Below are positions 23,235 through 31,707 of a stretch of 64,000 bases of DNA, in pieces. Below the pieces are notes generated by a model that ran no database searches, was not told the origin of the DNA, and saw only the letters and a list, made by a program, of their open reading frames with translations. Origin of the DNA: Haladaptatus sp. DJG-WS-42 (lineage in GTDB: Archaea > Halobacteriota > Halobacteria > Halobacteriales > Halococcaceae); the NCBI RefSeq assembly GCF_037198285.1, contig NZ_CP147243.1, positions 2,534,422 to 2,598,421 of the forward strand, read 5' to 3'. Each line of letters begins with the position of its first letter. The stretch's first letter is position 1. Both the position numbers and the translations under genes were made by a program.

Positions 23235-24145
23235 TCGACGGTGTCCACCTTGGGGTCAAGCACGTCGCGCAGGCCGTCACCGAGCATGTTGAACCCGATG
23301 ACGGTGATGGCGATGGCCATTCCCGGGAAGATAATCATCCACGGTGCAGTTTGCATAAAGTCACGTCCGGTGTCGATCATCAGCCCCCACGACGGGTTTG
23401 GGGGCTGGGTGCCAAGCCCGAGGAACGAGAGACTCGCTTCCTGTAGCATGGCAAAGGCGATGTTAATCGACCCTTGGACGAGCAGTGGGGCGATACAGTT
23501 TGGCAACACCTCGCGGAAGATGATGAATGAATCACTCTCACCGCGGGCAGTTGCTGCCTCGACGAACGACTCGTTGCGCACCGAAAGTGCGGCACTCCGA
23601 GCCACGCGGGCGATGTACGGCGTGTACACGAATCCGAGCGCCAAGATGACGTTGTTCAGGTCGGGACCGATGACGACCATCACGGTGAGCGCGAGGAGAA
23701 TCGGCGGGAAGGACATGAGCGCGTCCATCATCCGCATCAACACCTCGTCTACCACACCGCCGTAATACCCGGAGACAGTTCCGATAATCGTCCCGGCGGC
23801 GAGGGCTGCAGCAATCGACCCAAAGCCGACCTTCAGCGAAATACGCGTTCCCATGATGACGCGACTGAAGATGTCGCGCCCGAGGTCGTCCGTGCCGAAC
23901 GGATGTTCGAGCGACGGTGCCTGTGACCGGTCCGGGATGTTCGTCTCTTGGATTGAGTGTGGGATGATGTAGGGTGCAAACAGCGCGGTCAAGATGAGCG
24001 TGAATACGATGACGAGTCCGATCATCGCCTTCTTGTTGCGTCGGAATTTCCGGACAAAGCGCTTTGTGCGCTCTATCTGTGGGGCGTACTGTTCGCTGAG
24101 CGACTCCGATTTATCAGCAGAGTTCGTAACTTCTGCATTCGACAT
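23231..24145 (-). CDS. dppC: Peptide ABC transporter permease (DppC type)
   Basis: 304-residue permease. It begins with a long hydrophilic N-terminus and a first span (KAMIGLVIVFTLILTALFAPY), then the N-terminal OppC-like segment HPFGTDDLGRDIFSRVIMGTRISL. Several membrane spans follow with the EAA loop (EAATARGESDSFIIFREVLPN) that contacts the ATPase. The C-terminal span and the final GLRDVLDPK are typical. It overlaps the downstream ATPase gene by four bases and abuts dppB. Confidence 0.9.
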   Translation of the reverse strand: MSNAEVTNSADKSESLSEQYAPQIERTKRFVRKFRRNKKAMIGLVIVFTLILTALFAPYIIPHSIQETNIPDRSQAPSLEHPFGTDDLGRDIFSRVIMGTRISLKVGFGSIAAALAAGTIIGTVSGYYGGVVDEVLMRMMDALMSFPPILLALTVMVVIGPDLNNVILALGFVYTPYIARVARSAALSVRNESFVEAATARGESDSFIIFREVLPNCIAPLLVQGSINIAFAMLQEASLSFLGLGTQPPNPSWGLMIDTGRDFMQTAPWMIIFPGMAIAITVIGFNMLGDGLRDVLDPKVDTVE

Positions 24146-25105
24146 CTATTCGTCACCTCCGTAGCGGATGCGTGGGTCGAAGTAGGCGTACAACAGGTCG
24201 GCCGTGAAGTTCGAAAGCATGAAGATGAGGGCAACCACGATGATGCAGCCTTGCAACAGCGGGATGTCCCTGCTCTGGATGGCGGTGAGCGTGAGATTCC
24301 CGATGCCCGGCCAGACGAACACCTTTTCGAGCACAACGACGCCACCGAAGGCGTAGCTGAACTGGAATGCGATGACCGTGATGACCGGGATGATTGCGTT
24401 GCGAAGCGCGTGACGCAGGACGATGACTCGCTGAGTCATGCCCTTTGCCTTGGCAAAGCGGATGTACTCCTCGCTCAGCACTTCAATCATGCTGGAGCGA
24501 GTCATCCGCATCACGTAGGCGGTGAGCGCAAAGCCCATCGAGGTGGCTGGCAACACGAGGTGTTTGAGCGTGGCAACCGGGTCTTCGCTCGGCGGGACGT
24601 ACCCACCGGTGGGGAACCAGTCGAGCCATACCGCAAACACGAGGATGAACACTAGCCCCCAGAGGAAGATGGGGATGGAGACGCCGATGAAACTGAACGA
24701 GGAGGCCGCGAGGTCGGGCCCTTCGTTCTGCTTGACGGCGGCGATGACGCCGAGGGGGATGGCGAGCATGATGGCGACGAACGTCGCAGCCACCGCAAGC
24801 ATCAGCGACCGTGGGAGTTTTTCAGCGATGAGCTGGGCAACGGGGTCTCCAAAGCGAATGGAGGTGCCCATGTTCCCAACCACGACATCCTGTACCCAGC
24901 TGAGATACTGGATGTAGAGTGGCTGGTTGAGGCCGAGTTGGGTCTGGAGTTGGTGGAGACTCTCTTCGCCGGCGTTCGGGCCGAGAATCAACAGTGCAAC
25001 GTCGCCCGGGAGGATGTTCGTGATGGCGAACGTGATGAGTGACACGAGAAACAGTGTCACCACCATGAACCCGACCCGGCGAGCGAGATAGTTGTGCAGG
25101 GACAT
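24146..25105 (-). CDS. dppB: Peptide ABC transporter permease (DppB type)
   Basis: 319-residue inner-membrane permease with the typical start LARRVGFMVVTLFLVSLITFAI, an extracytoplasmic loop, and the EAA-type loop (YIRFAKAKGMTQRVIVLRHALRN) for ATPase coupling. C-terminal FDPRIRYGG is the family ending. Its stop lies directly before the dppC ATG, so the two are tightly coupled. The upstream gene encodes the binding protein. Confidence 0.91.
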   Translation of the reverse strand: MSLHNYLARRVGFMVVTLFLVSLITFAITNILPGDVALLILGPNAGEESLHQLQTQLGLNQPLYIQYLSWVQDVVVGNMGTSIRFGDPVAQLIAEKLPRSLMLAVAATFVAIMLAIPLGVIAAVKQNEGPDLAASSFSFIGVSIPIFLWGLVFILVFAVWLDWFPTGGYVPPSEDPVATLKHLVLPATSMGFALTAYVMRMTRSSMIEVLSEEYIRFAKAKGMTQRVIVLRHALRNAIIPVITVIAFQFSYAFGGVVVLEKVFVWPGIGNLTLTAIQSRDIPLLQGCIIVVALIFMLSNFTADLLYAYFDPRIRYGGDE

Positions 25106-25119
25106 CGTTCAGAGTCGAA

Positions 25120-26778
25120 TTATTGGTCGAGCCAGTTGTCTTCGAAGCGCAGGGTAGAGCCGTCCGGTGCGCCGATTTTGCCCTGGTAGCTCGAATCTGC
25201 GGCGAACAGGTTCGCTTGCCAGAACAAGAACAGGTGGCCTGCACGGTCTTCTTGCAGGATTTCTGCGGCGCGGTGGTACTTTTCTGCCCGCTCGTCGGTG
25301 TCGTAGATGCGGCGGGCGTCTTCGACGAGCGTGTTGTACTCGTCGTTCTCCCAGCCGGTGAAGAAGTACGCACCGTTCGGGTGGAGGAACTTGTAGTACG
25401 ACACGTCAGGGTACCAGAGTGCGAGGTACGACGACGTGGTCGCTTGGAAGTCCTGTTTGCTGTAGACGTCAGAGAGCCACAGACTCCACGGAATCTTCTG
25501 AATCTCTAAGTTGATGCCGACTTCGGAGGCGGAGTCTTGGATGATTTTCGCCGCAGTAACCTGTGCTGCGTACGGCTCTGGAATCTTGAACGTCGCCGTG
25601 TAGCCGTCTGGGTAGGCCGACTGTGCGAGGTGTTCTTTCGCCTTCTCTAAGTCCTTTGGCCGTGGTTCTAAGTCCGTGTTCTCCCACGGGCTGCCCGGTG
25701 CGGCTGGGGTCGCGGCTGGCTTGCCCGTACCGTAGAGGGCTGCCTCTGCGACTTCTGCTTTGTCAATAGCGAAGTCGAGTGCGAGGCGAGCGTGTTTGTC
25801 GTCGAACGGTTCGCGGTTACAGTTGAGCCCCATGTAGACAAGCGCTTTCGGGAAGGTGGTCTCAAAGCGCGTGTTCGACTGTGATTCGACGCTCTGGACG
25901 TCTTTTGGTGGGACGTCGTTGATGAAATCGAGTTCGCCAGCCTGGAACGACTGGAGTCGGACGCTTGCGTCCGACACTTCCTTTTTGACGACCTTGTCGA
26001 GCATCGCTGGTTCGCCCCAGTAGTCCTCGAACTTGGTCATCACGAACTCGCTCTCGATTTCCATGCTGTCGAACTGGAACGGACCCGTGCCGATTGGCTC
26101 TTTGATCTGGTCTTGTTGAGCCTGCGCTTCGGGGACGACGTGCATCTCCGAGGTCGCCATGCGAGCAAGGAACGGCGCAAACGGTTCGGTGAGCGTGATT
26201 TCGAACGTGTAATCGTCCGGCGCTTTCATCGAATCGACGTTCTCGAAGTAGCCGTTGGCGAGGTATTGCTCGCCGTTTGCGACGCGTTCGAGCGAGGCGA
26301 GCACGTCGGCTGAGGTCATCTCCTCGCCGTTGTGGAACTTCACGCCCTCTCTGAGCTCGAAGGTGAGTTTCGTGTTGTCTTCTGACGTTTCCCACGACTT
26401 TGCGAGGTCTGGCTGGAGGTTGTATTCCCAGTCGACCGTCAGCAGGCCTTCGGTGATGTTTTCGAGAACGCGAGCCGATGCGGCGGCGCTCTCAAGGTGT
26501 GGGTCGAGGGTCTGGACGGGGACACTGCCGCCCCAGTTGAGGGTGCCACCGGACTGTGGCTCACCACTGCTGCCACCGTCGCCGCCCGAGCCACCATCTC
26601 CGCCGCTGCCACCGTCGCCACCATCGCCACCGTCGCCGCCACCCATACAGCCAGCGAGCGCAAGCGCGCCAGTCGCCGAGGCTGCGGTGATGAATCTCCG
26701 ACGATTCAAGCGGTTTTCCGGATGCGGAGAGGAAGCCTGTTCGTGTTGATTTTCGTTTGCATTGCCATCCCGAGACAT
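25120..26778 (-). CDS. dppA: Solute-binding lipoprotein of peptide ABC transporter (family 5)
   Basis: Extracellular binding protein, 552 residues from the ATG at 26778. The signal is a Tat lipoprotein type: NRRRFITAASATGALALAGC with the lipobox LAGC. A glycine/aspartate/serine-rich spacer follows, repeating GGDGGDGG over about 35 residues, likely keeping the domain away from the membrane. The mature domain shows SBP family 5 features (TLNWGGSVPVQTLDPH, KLTFELREGVKFHNGE, GTGPFQF). The substrate may be a peptide, but family 5 proteins also bind other small molecules. The longer upstream frame is not used. First gene of the four-gene transporter operon. Confidence 0.92.
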   Translation of the reverse strand: MSRDGNANENQHEQASSPHPENRLNRRRFITAASATGALALAGCMGGGDGGDGGDGGSGGDGGSGGDGGSSGEPQSGGTLNWGGSVPVQTLDPHLESAAASARVLENITEGLLTVDWEYNLQPDLAKSWETSEDNTKLTFELREGVKFHNGEEMTSADVLASLERVANGEQYLANGYFENVDSMKAPDDYTFEITLTEPFAPFLARMATSEMHVVPEAQAQQDQIKEPIGTGPFQFDSMEIESEFVMTKFEDYWGEPAMLDKVVKKEVSDASVRLQSFQAGELDFINDVPPKDVQSVESQSNTRFETTFPKALVYMGLNCNREPFDDKHARLALDFAIDKAEVAEAALYGTGKPAATPAAPGSPWENTDLEPRPKDLEKAKEHLAQSAYPDGYTATFKIPEPYAAQVTAAKIIQDSASEVGINLEIQKIPWSLWLSDVYSKQDFQATTSSYLALWYPDVSYYKFLHPNGAYFFTGWENDEYNTLVEDARRIYDTDERAEKYHRAAEILQEDRAGHLFLFWQANLFAADSSYQGKIGAPDGSTLRFEDNWLDQ

Positions 26779-26803
26779 ACCTTCGGCTATCCAAGTTACT
26801 GCA

Positions 26804-26810
26804 CTTAAAT
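26804..26810 (-). promoter_or_regulatory. TATA-like promoter of the transporter operon
   Basis: On the coding strand ATTTAAG, about 29 nt upstream of the binding-protein ATG, consistent with a leaderless transcript. Confidence 0.5.
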
Positions 26811-27410
26811 CATTCGGTGTCCCAGACAGTTCACTCTTACTTCTTACATAATACTCCCAGAAACATTCTCTGAAAGCGGGGGTGGGGTTTGGGAATCTCC
26901 GCAGCGCAGAACTATGGTGCACCCGCTCGAACGACGACACTTGTTGTTATTCAATGGAGATTTACTCAAATAACTACTGAGACACTGTGATACCGTGTAC
27001 AGAGTTAGACAATTGTGCGCCTCACTCCGACCTGTCTACGACGAGTTCTGCCTGTCTACGGAGCCACAATCGCGTCGCTAGAAAACCAAATTCACTGAAC
27101 CCCCTATTTCTGTCAGAACTACTACTATCTCTCGACTGGCAGTTTTATTGCTCTTTATATACTGTGAGGAGTTTCTACGCGATCCCATCTCCCTCTCGAA
27201 AATAGGCGTTTGAGCAACTCATGAGCGGAATTTCGAAATAACGTTCCTCATTGTTGTTTATACTCGAAACGAGCTGTCTCACTCTCAATGCGGTACTTCC
27301 GATAGCTCAGCGATGCGTTGTTTGAAAACATACCGTTCTGCTGTGTGGCTCTCGCTCGCACGCGAAACATACAAATTGGAAATTTTCCAGAATTTCCCCG
27401 CAATAGGAAG
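26811..27410. other. Divergent intergenic region, 600 bp
   Basis: AT-enriched segment between the transporter operon and the carbamoylase gene. It holds TATA-like stretches (for example CTTTATATACTG near 27150). The short reading frames in both directions (around 26987-27205 and 27248-27445) look random. No gene is called. The length suggests regulatory sites for both divergent units. Confidence 0.5.
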
Positions 27411-27447
27411 AATAAAATACTACTTCTCCACAAAGTGCTGGCCATAT

Positions 27448-28698
27448 ATGGACGTATGCACAGAGCGATTGCAGAATGACCTCGAAGCGAACGCCGAATT
27501 CGGCGCTGTCGCTGTCGAACGCGGTCGAAGTCGGACTGTTCTCACCGGCACCGAGGCAGATCGCAAGGCTCGTGATTTTCTCATCTCACGGCTCGAAGCC
27601 GCGGACCTGGCCGTTCATGTCGATGCTGTCGGGAACATCGTAGGTCGGTGGGAGCCAGAAAGTGCAGACCCCGATGCGCCACCAATTGCCGCGGGCAGCC
27701 ACCTCGATTCGGTTCCCCGTGGTGGCATCTTCGACGGGCCACTCGGTGTCTACGCCGCCCTTGAAGCCGTCCGGGCCATGCAAGACGCAGCAATTGCACC
27801 GGAACGACCGATTGAGGTTGTCTCGTTCACCGAGGAGGAAGGCCAGCGCTTCGGTGGGGGACTGCTCGGCTCTGCGGTTGCCACTGGAGACTACACAGTC
27901 GAAGAAACGCTCGCGCTCACCGACGACGACGGTGTCTCACTCGAACACGTCCTTTCTGAGATTGGTTATCTTGGTGAGGGCATCGTTGATGCCAGTGCGT
28001 GGGACGCATGGTTCGAACTCCACATCGAACAGGACACCCGACTCGAAGCCGAAAACGTGAGTGCGGGGGTCGTGACGACGATTACCGGTATCACCCGCTG
28101 TACAATCGAGATTCTCGGTGAAGCGAACCACGCCGGAGCCACGCTGATGGGTGACCGAACCGACGCCCTCGCTGCGGCAAGTGAGTTCATCCTCGACATC
28201 GAGGCGGCCACCAACGAGTACGTCGAACAGGAAAGCGAAACCGCGGTCGGAACCGTTGGCAAACTCGGCGTCTCACCGAACGCTCCAAACGTGATTGCCG
28301 GAGCAACCACGCTCACCGTAGACGTAAGAGACGTTGCCGAAGCGTCGATGGAACACATTGTGTCTGCGGCCAAAACGAGCCTTGCACGTCTCGAGAACGA
28401 ACGCAATGTGGAAACGAGCTTCGACCGACCGTGGCATCGCGAACCCGTCCCAATGGCAAATCGGTGTCGCGACGCACTCCACGTCGCTGGCGAAACGGCC
28501 GATATTTCGACGCTCGACCTCCACTCCGGGGCTGCCCACGACACGATGAACGTGGCGGCAGTCACGGACGCAGCGCTGTTGTTCGCGCCATCCAAAGACG
28601 GCATCTCTCACTCACCGCTCGAGTGGACCGATTGGGAGGACTGTGCAGCAGCAACCCGCGTTCTCGCCGGGGCGATGGCTGACCTCGCCTGTCAGTAG
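27448..28698 (+). CDS. Zn-dependent N-carbamoyl-amino-acid hydrolase / allantoate amidohydrolase family
   Basis: 416-residue M20-type amidohydrolase of the hydantoinase/carbamoylase family. Metal ligands are in AAGSHLDSVPRGG and FDGPLGVYAALE, the catalytic Glu pair in SFTEEEGQRFGG, a further His in ELHIEQDTRLE, and the final His in LHSGAAHDTMN. Substrates in the family include N-carbamoyl-L-amino acids, beta-ureidopropionate and allantoate; the sequence cannot say which. The ATG at 27448 follows an AATAAAATAC TATA-like element by about 30 nt; the upstream in-frame extension is AT-rich and unlike protein. It lies beside a peptide-type transporter and IclR. Confidence 0.88.
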   Translation: MDVCTERLQNDLEANAEFGAVAVERGRSRTVLTGTEADRKARDFLISRLEAADLAVHVDAVGNIVGRWEPESADPDAPPIAAGSHLDSVPRGGIFDGPLGVYAALEAVRAMQDAAIAPERPIEVVSFTEEEGQRFGGGLLGSAVATGDYTVEETLALTDDDGVSLEHVLSEIGYLGEGIVDASAWDAWFELHIEQDTRLEAENVSAGVVTTITGITRCTIEILGEANHAGATLMGDRTDALAAASEFILDIEAATNEYVEQESETAVGTVGKLGVSPNAPNVIAGATTLTVDVRDVAEASMEHIVSAAKTSLARLENERNVETSFDRPWHREPVPMANRCRDALHVAGETADISTLDLHSGAAHDTMNVAAVTDAALLFAPSKDGISHSPLEWTDWEDCAAATRVLAGAMADLACQ

Positions 28699-28820
28699 CG
28701 CTCGATTCGCTGTTTGTCCACCGTTCATCACCATCTCCTCGTCCGATTGTACCTACGCGACAGACTGTATTGCATCGGTTGTCGCCAAAAAACAGCTGAT
28801 TAGAGTAATAAATATTAGTT

Positions 28821-28840
28821 TGCGCACGCGCACGCGCGCG
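28821..28840. other. Alternating purine-pyrimidine tract
   Basis: TGCGCACGCGCACGCGCGCG, 20 bases of strict alternation, flanked by AT-rich sequence (AATATTAG before, AATAATAATT after). Such a tract can adopt Z-DNA. It lies in the 367-nt gap upstream of the IclR gene. Confidence 0.7.
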
Positions 28841-28984
28841 GAAAGTAATAATAATTTACCCCAAATGTCGCTTCTGAGGTTGTCGCAAATGAGAACACCC
28901 CCTAAATCAGCCGTCTCCTACCGTTTCAGTTCGTCTCTGATTCGTTTGTGCCATTCGTAATTTTGACAGTCAGGTTATAATTCG

Positions 28985-29000
28985 ACCCACGCATGTGGGT
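28985..29000 (+). promoter_or_regulatory. Inverted repeat downstream of the IclR TATA box
   Basis: ACCCAC-GCAT-GTGGGT, six-base arms around four bases, starting just after a TATA-like GTTATAAT (about 28974-28981). A regulator bound here would cover the transcription start of the iclR-family gene; autoregulation is plausible. Confidence 0.45.
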
Positions 29001-29065
29001 TTCAACCGTTTTCCACGATTGTTCGAGGGGGAAACGGCTATGTGCCAACGGTTCATGGTTTACAC

Positions 29066-29881
29066 ATGGCTGAATTGCCGGGCGATCGCTCTTCTCGCAC
29101 GTTACAGACGGTGAGCACGTCGGCCGACATCATCACCACGCTTGTCGAACTCGATGGCGCTCGCGTCACCGAACTTGCGAATCACCTCAACCTCTCGAAA
29201 AGCGCCGTTTACAACCACCTCACGACGCTTCGACAGAAGAATCTCGTCGTCAAATCGGGCGATGACTACGAACTGAGCTACCAGTTCCTCCTCCTCGGAG
29301 AGTACGTCCGCAACCGCTCACAGATTTATCGCGTTGCCCGCCCCGAACTCGACCGACTCGCAGAGGAGTGTGGCGAGTACGTCCACCTCTCGACCGAACA
29401 ACATGGGCTTGGCATCAACCTCTACAAAGTCCACGGCCCGAAAGCAGTCGGCAGCGACTACCAGACCGCGAAACTCCAGAAACCGGATTACTTACACTAC
29501 TCTGCAACCGGCAAAGCACTCCTCGCGGAACTCCCGCGAGAGCGCGTCGACACCATCGTCGAGCGCCACGGTCTCGTCTCTCGGACGGCGAACACGATTA
29601 CCACTGCAGCGGACCTCCACGAGGAGTTAGCGCGTATCCGCGAGCAAGGCTATTCGTGCAACGACGAAGAAGAAATCGAAGGGCTGCGGGCTGTTGGTGC
29701 GTCCATCTGCGACCGTGAAGGAACCGTCCTCGGCTCGCTCAGCGTTTCCGGGCCGACCAGTCGCCTCAAAGGCGACCGCTTTCACGAGACGATTCCAGAA
29801 CTGGTGATGAGCACGGCAAACGTCATCGAAGTGAACATCAATATGTCAGACCAAAGCTCGAATTTGCCAAACCTGTCGTAG
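29066..29881 (+). CDS. IclR-family transcriptional regulator
   Basis: 271 residues from the ATG at 29066. An N-terminal winged helix (LVELDGARVTELANHLNLSKSAVYNHLTTLRQKNLV) precedes the IclR effector domain with HLSTEQHGLGINLYKV, HYSATGKALLAELP and the C-terminal CDREGTVLGSLSVSGPTSRL. The effector domain is expected to bind a small organic acid or carbamoyl metabolite. Neighbouring carbamoylase, transporter and NhaC-type genes are the likely targets. A GTG at 29042 would extend it by eight residues. It is preceded by a TATA element and an inverted repeat. Confidence 0.92.
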   Translation: MAELPGDRSSRTLQTVSTSADIITTLVELDGARVTELANHLNLSKSAVYNHLTTLRQKNLVVKSGDDYELSYQFLLLGEYVRNRSQIYRVARPELDRLAEECGEYVHLSTEQHGLGINLYKVHGPKAVGSDYQTAKLQKPDYLHYSATGKALLAELPRERVDTIVERHGLVSRTANTITTAADLHEELARIREQGYSCNDEEEIEGLRAVGASICDREGTVLGSLSVSGPTSRLKGDRFHETIPELVMSTANVIEVNINMSDQSSNLPNLS

Positions 29882-30070
29882 CGTTCCTCTCCACTCGCTA
29901 GTACGTCTTTTCGTTTTCACCTCCTCCGTTTCACAAATGTGGGGTCAGTGTTTTCGCTTCCAAAACTGTTGTTTTGGTTTCGTAAAGACCACTCACTCAA
30001 ACGAGGTGTTTTATACGCAAAATATGATTGAATTTCGATAAATCAGTGAAACGAAGAGAACGGTGGGCGG

Positions 30071-31573
30071 TTAGTCGTCGCCGAGCGACGAGATGGCGCC
30101 CTTGAGACCAGCCTGTGTCTCTTCTGTTTGCTTCGTAATCCGCCAGCCAGTCAGCCCCATCGCGACGAGGATGAGCGGCGAGAGGAAGCCAAGGAAGTAG
30201 TACGGCGCGTAGCCTTGGAGCCCCATCGAACCGGCGAACGGCGCGACGCCGAGGACGCCAGTCATGTAGATTGCACCGGCGTTCCACGGAATGAGCGCGC
30301 TCGTCGTCGTCCCTGCGGCTTCGATGCCACGAGAGAGGTTGCGGCTCTCTAAGTCGAAGTCCTCGTAGAGGCCACGGAGGCTCATCCCGGGGACGACGAT
30401 GCTCATGTACTGCTCTGCGGCGAGGATGTTCATGCCAAAGGCGGAGACGGCCGTCCCGATGGTCAGGCCAGCGACCGACGTGATGGCCTTGCTCAGGTGG
30501 TGGGTCAACACGGCGATAACGCCCGTGCGTTCTAAGATACCACCGAGTGCGAGTGCGGCGACAACGATGGTAATGGTCCATGCCGAATCGCCTACGACGC
30601 CGCCGGAGGCGAGGAGGCCATTGACAAGCTCAGAACCGGTCTCTGGTTCCGTGCCATACATCGGCACTTCCCACGCGGCGACGAAGTTCGCAACCGTGAG
30701 TGGCCCTTGGAGGAAGAACTGCGTGAACACACCCGCGAAGATGCCCGCGCCGAGTGCTGGCAGGGCGGGGAAGCCGGTGAGTGCGAGGCCAAAGGTGATG
30801 AGCAGCGGCAAGAAGACGAGCGGCGAGAGGTTGTACGTTCCTGCAATTGCCGACTGGATGTTCCCCACGCTCTCTGCTGGAATCGCGCCAGCGGCGTTGA
30901 GCCCGAGGATGGTGTAGAGGACGAGCGAAATCCCCATCGCAATCGACGTCCCGACGCGCATGGTGCGCACGTGGGTCATGAGGTCGGTGTTCGTGACGGC
31001 CGCAGCGAGATTCGTGGTGTCTGAGAGCGGCGAGATTTTGTCGCCTGTGTACGCCCCCGTGAGGACCGCGCCAGCGGTCATCTGCTCGGGGACGCCAAGC
31101 CCGGCTCCGATGCCGATGAACGCAACACCGAGCGTCCCGGCGGTGGTCCACGAGGAGCCAATGGAGAAGGCGACGATGGCCGCGAGCAGTGCAGTCGCGG
31201 GGAGGAACACCTGCGGATTCAGGATATCGAGGCCGTAGTAGATGAGTGCGGGAATCGTGCCCGACCCCGTCCACGTGGCGATGAGCAGGTAGATGATGAA
31301 GATAATCAGTATCGCTTGCATCCCCATGCGCAGTCCATCAACGATGCCTTCGTACATGCGAGTCCACGAAATGCCAATCCAGTAGCGCCCGACAAGCCCG
31401 GTGAGGACGATGCCCCACAACAGCGGCATGTGGGCGTCGAGGCCAAGCCCGATTGCACCGACACTCAGGAAGGTGAGCATCCCGAGAACGGGCACCAATG
31501 CCTGGAACAGCGTCGGTCGTTCCTCGACTGGAATGTCGTCGTACGAGAGCGGTTCGAATGACAGTGTTGCCAT
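30071..31573 (-). CDS. nhaC: NhaC-family Na+/H+ antiporter-like transporter
   Basis: 500-residue integral membrane protein with about eleven hydrophobic spans. Family features are FSIGSSWTTAGTLGVAFIGIG, GAVLTGAYTGDKISPLSDTTNLAAAV and the late LIPWNAGAIYMTGVLG. NhaC relatives exchange Na+ and protons, some with organic anions such as malate or lactate. The gene is isolated between the iclR gene and the acyl-CoA ligase. A TATA-like GAAATAAG is about 20 nt ahead of the ATG. Its link to the neighbouring catabolic genes is inference. Confidence 0.88.
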   Translation of the reverse strand: MATLSFEPLSYDDIPVEERPTLFQALVPVLGMLTFLSVGAIGLGLDAHMPLLWGIVLTGLVGRYWIGISWTRMYEGIVDGLRMGMQAILIIFIIYLLIATWTGSGTIPALIYYGLDILNPQVFLPATALLAAIVAFSIGSSWTTAGTLGVAFIGIGAGLGVPEQMTAGAVLTGAYTGDKISPLSDTTNLAAAVTNTDLMTHVRTMRVGTSIAMGISLVLYTILGLNAAGAIPAESVGNIQSAIAGTYNLSPLVFLPLLITFGLALTGFPALPALGAGIFAGVFTQFFLQGPLTVANFVAAWEVPMYGTEPETGSELVNGLLASGGVVGDSAWTITIVVAALALGGILERTGVIAVLTHHLSKAITSVAGLTIGTAVSAFGMNILAAEQYMSIVVPGMSLRGLYEDFDLESRNLSRGIEAAGTTTSALIPWNAGAIYMTGVLGVAPFAGSMGLQGYAPYYFLGFLSPLILVAMGLTGWRITKQTEETQAGLKGAISSLGDD

Positions 31574-31707
31574 CTCTGCTTCGGCTTATTTCCAAGGCGC
31601 ATATGAAGGTGTCTATCGTATGCACGAAGGACATTCAATGGCATGGGAGAGGTTGCTTCTCGCGGGTGGCTCTGGCATACGTTGGCACAAGAAACTGTTT
31701 GAGAATA

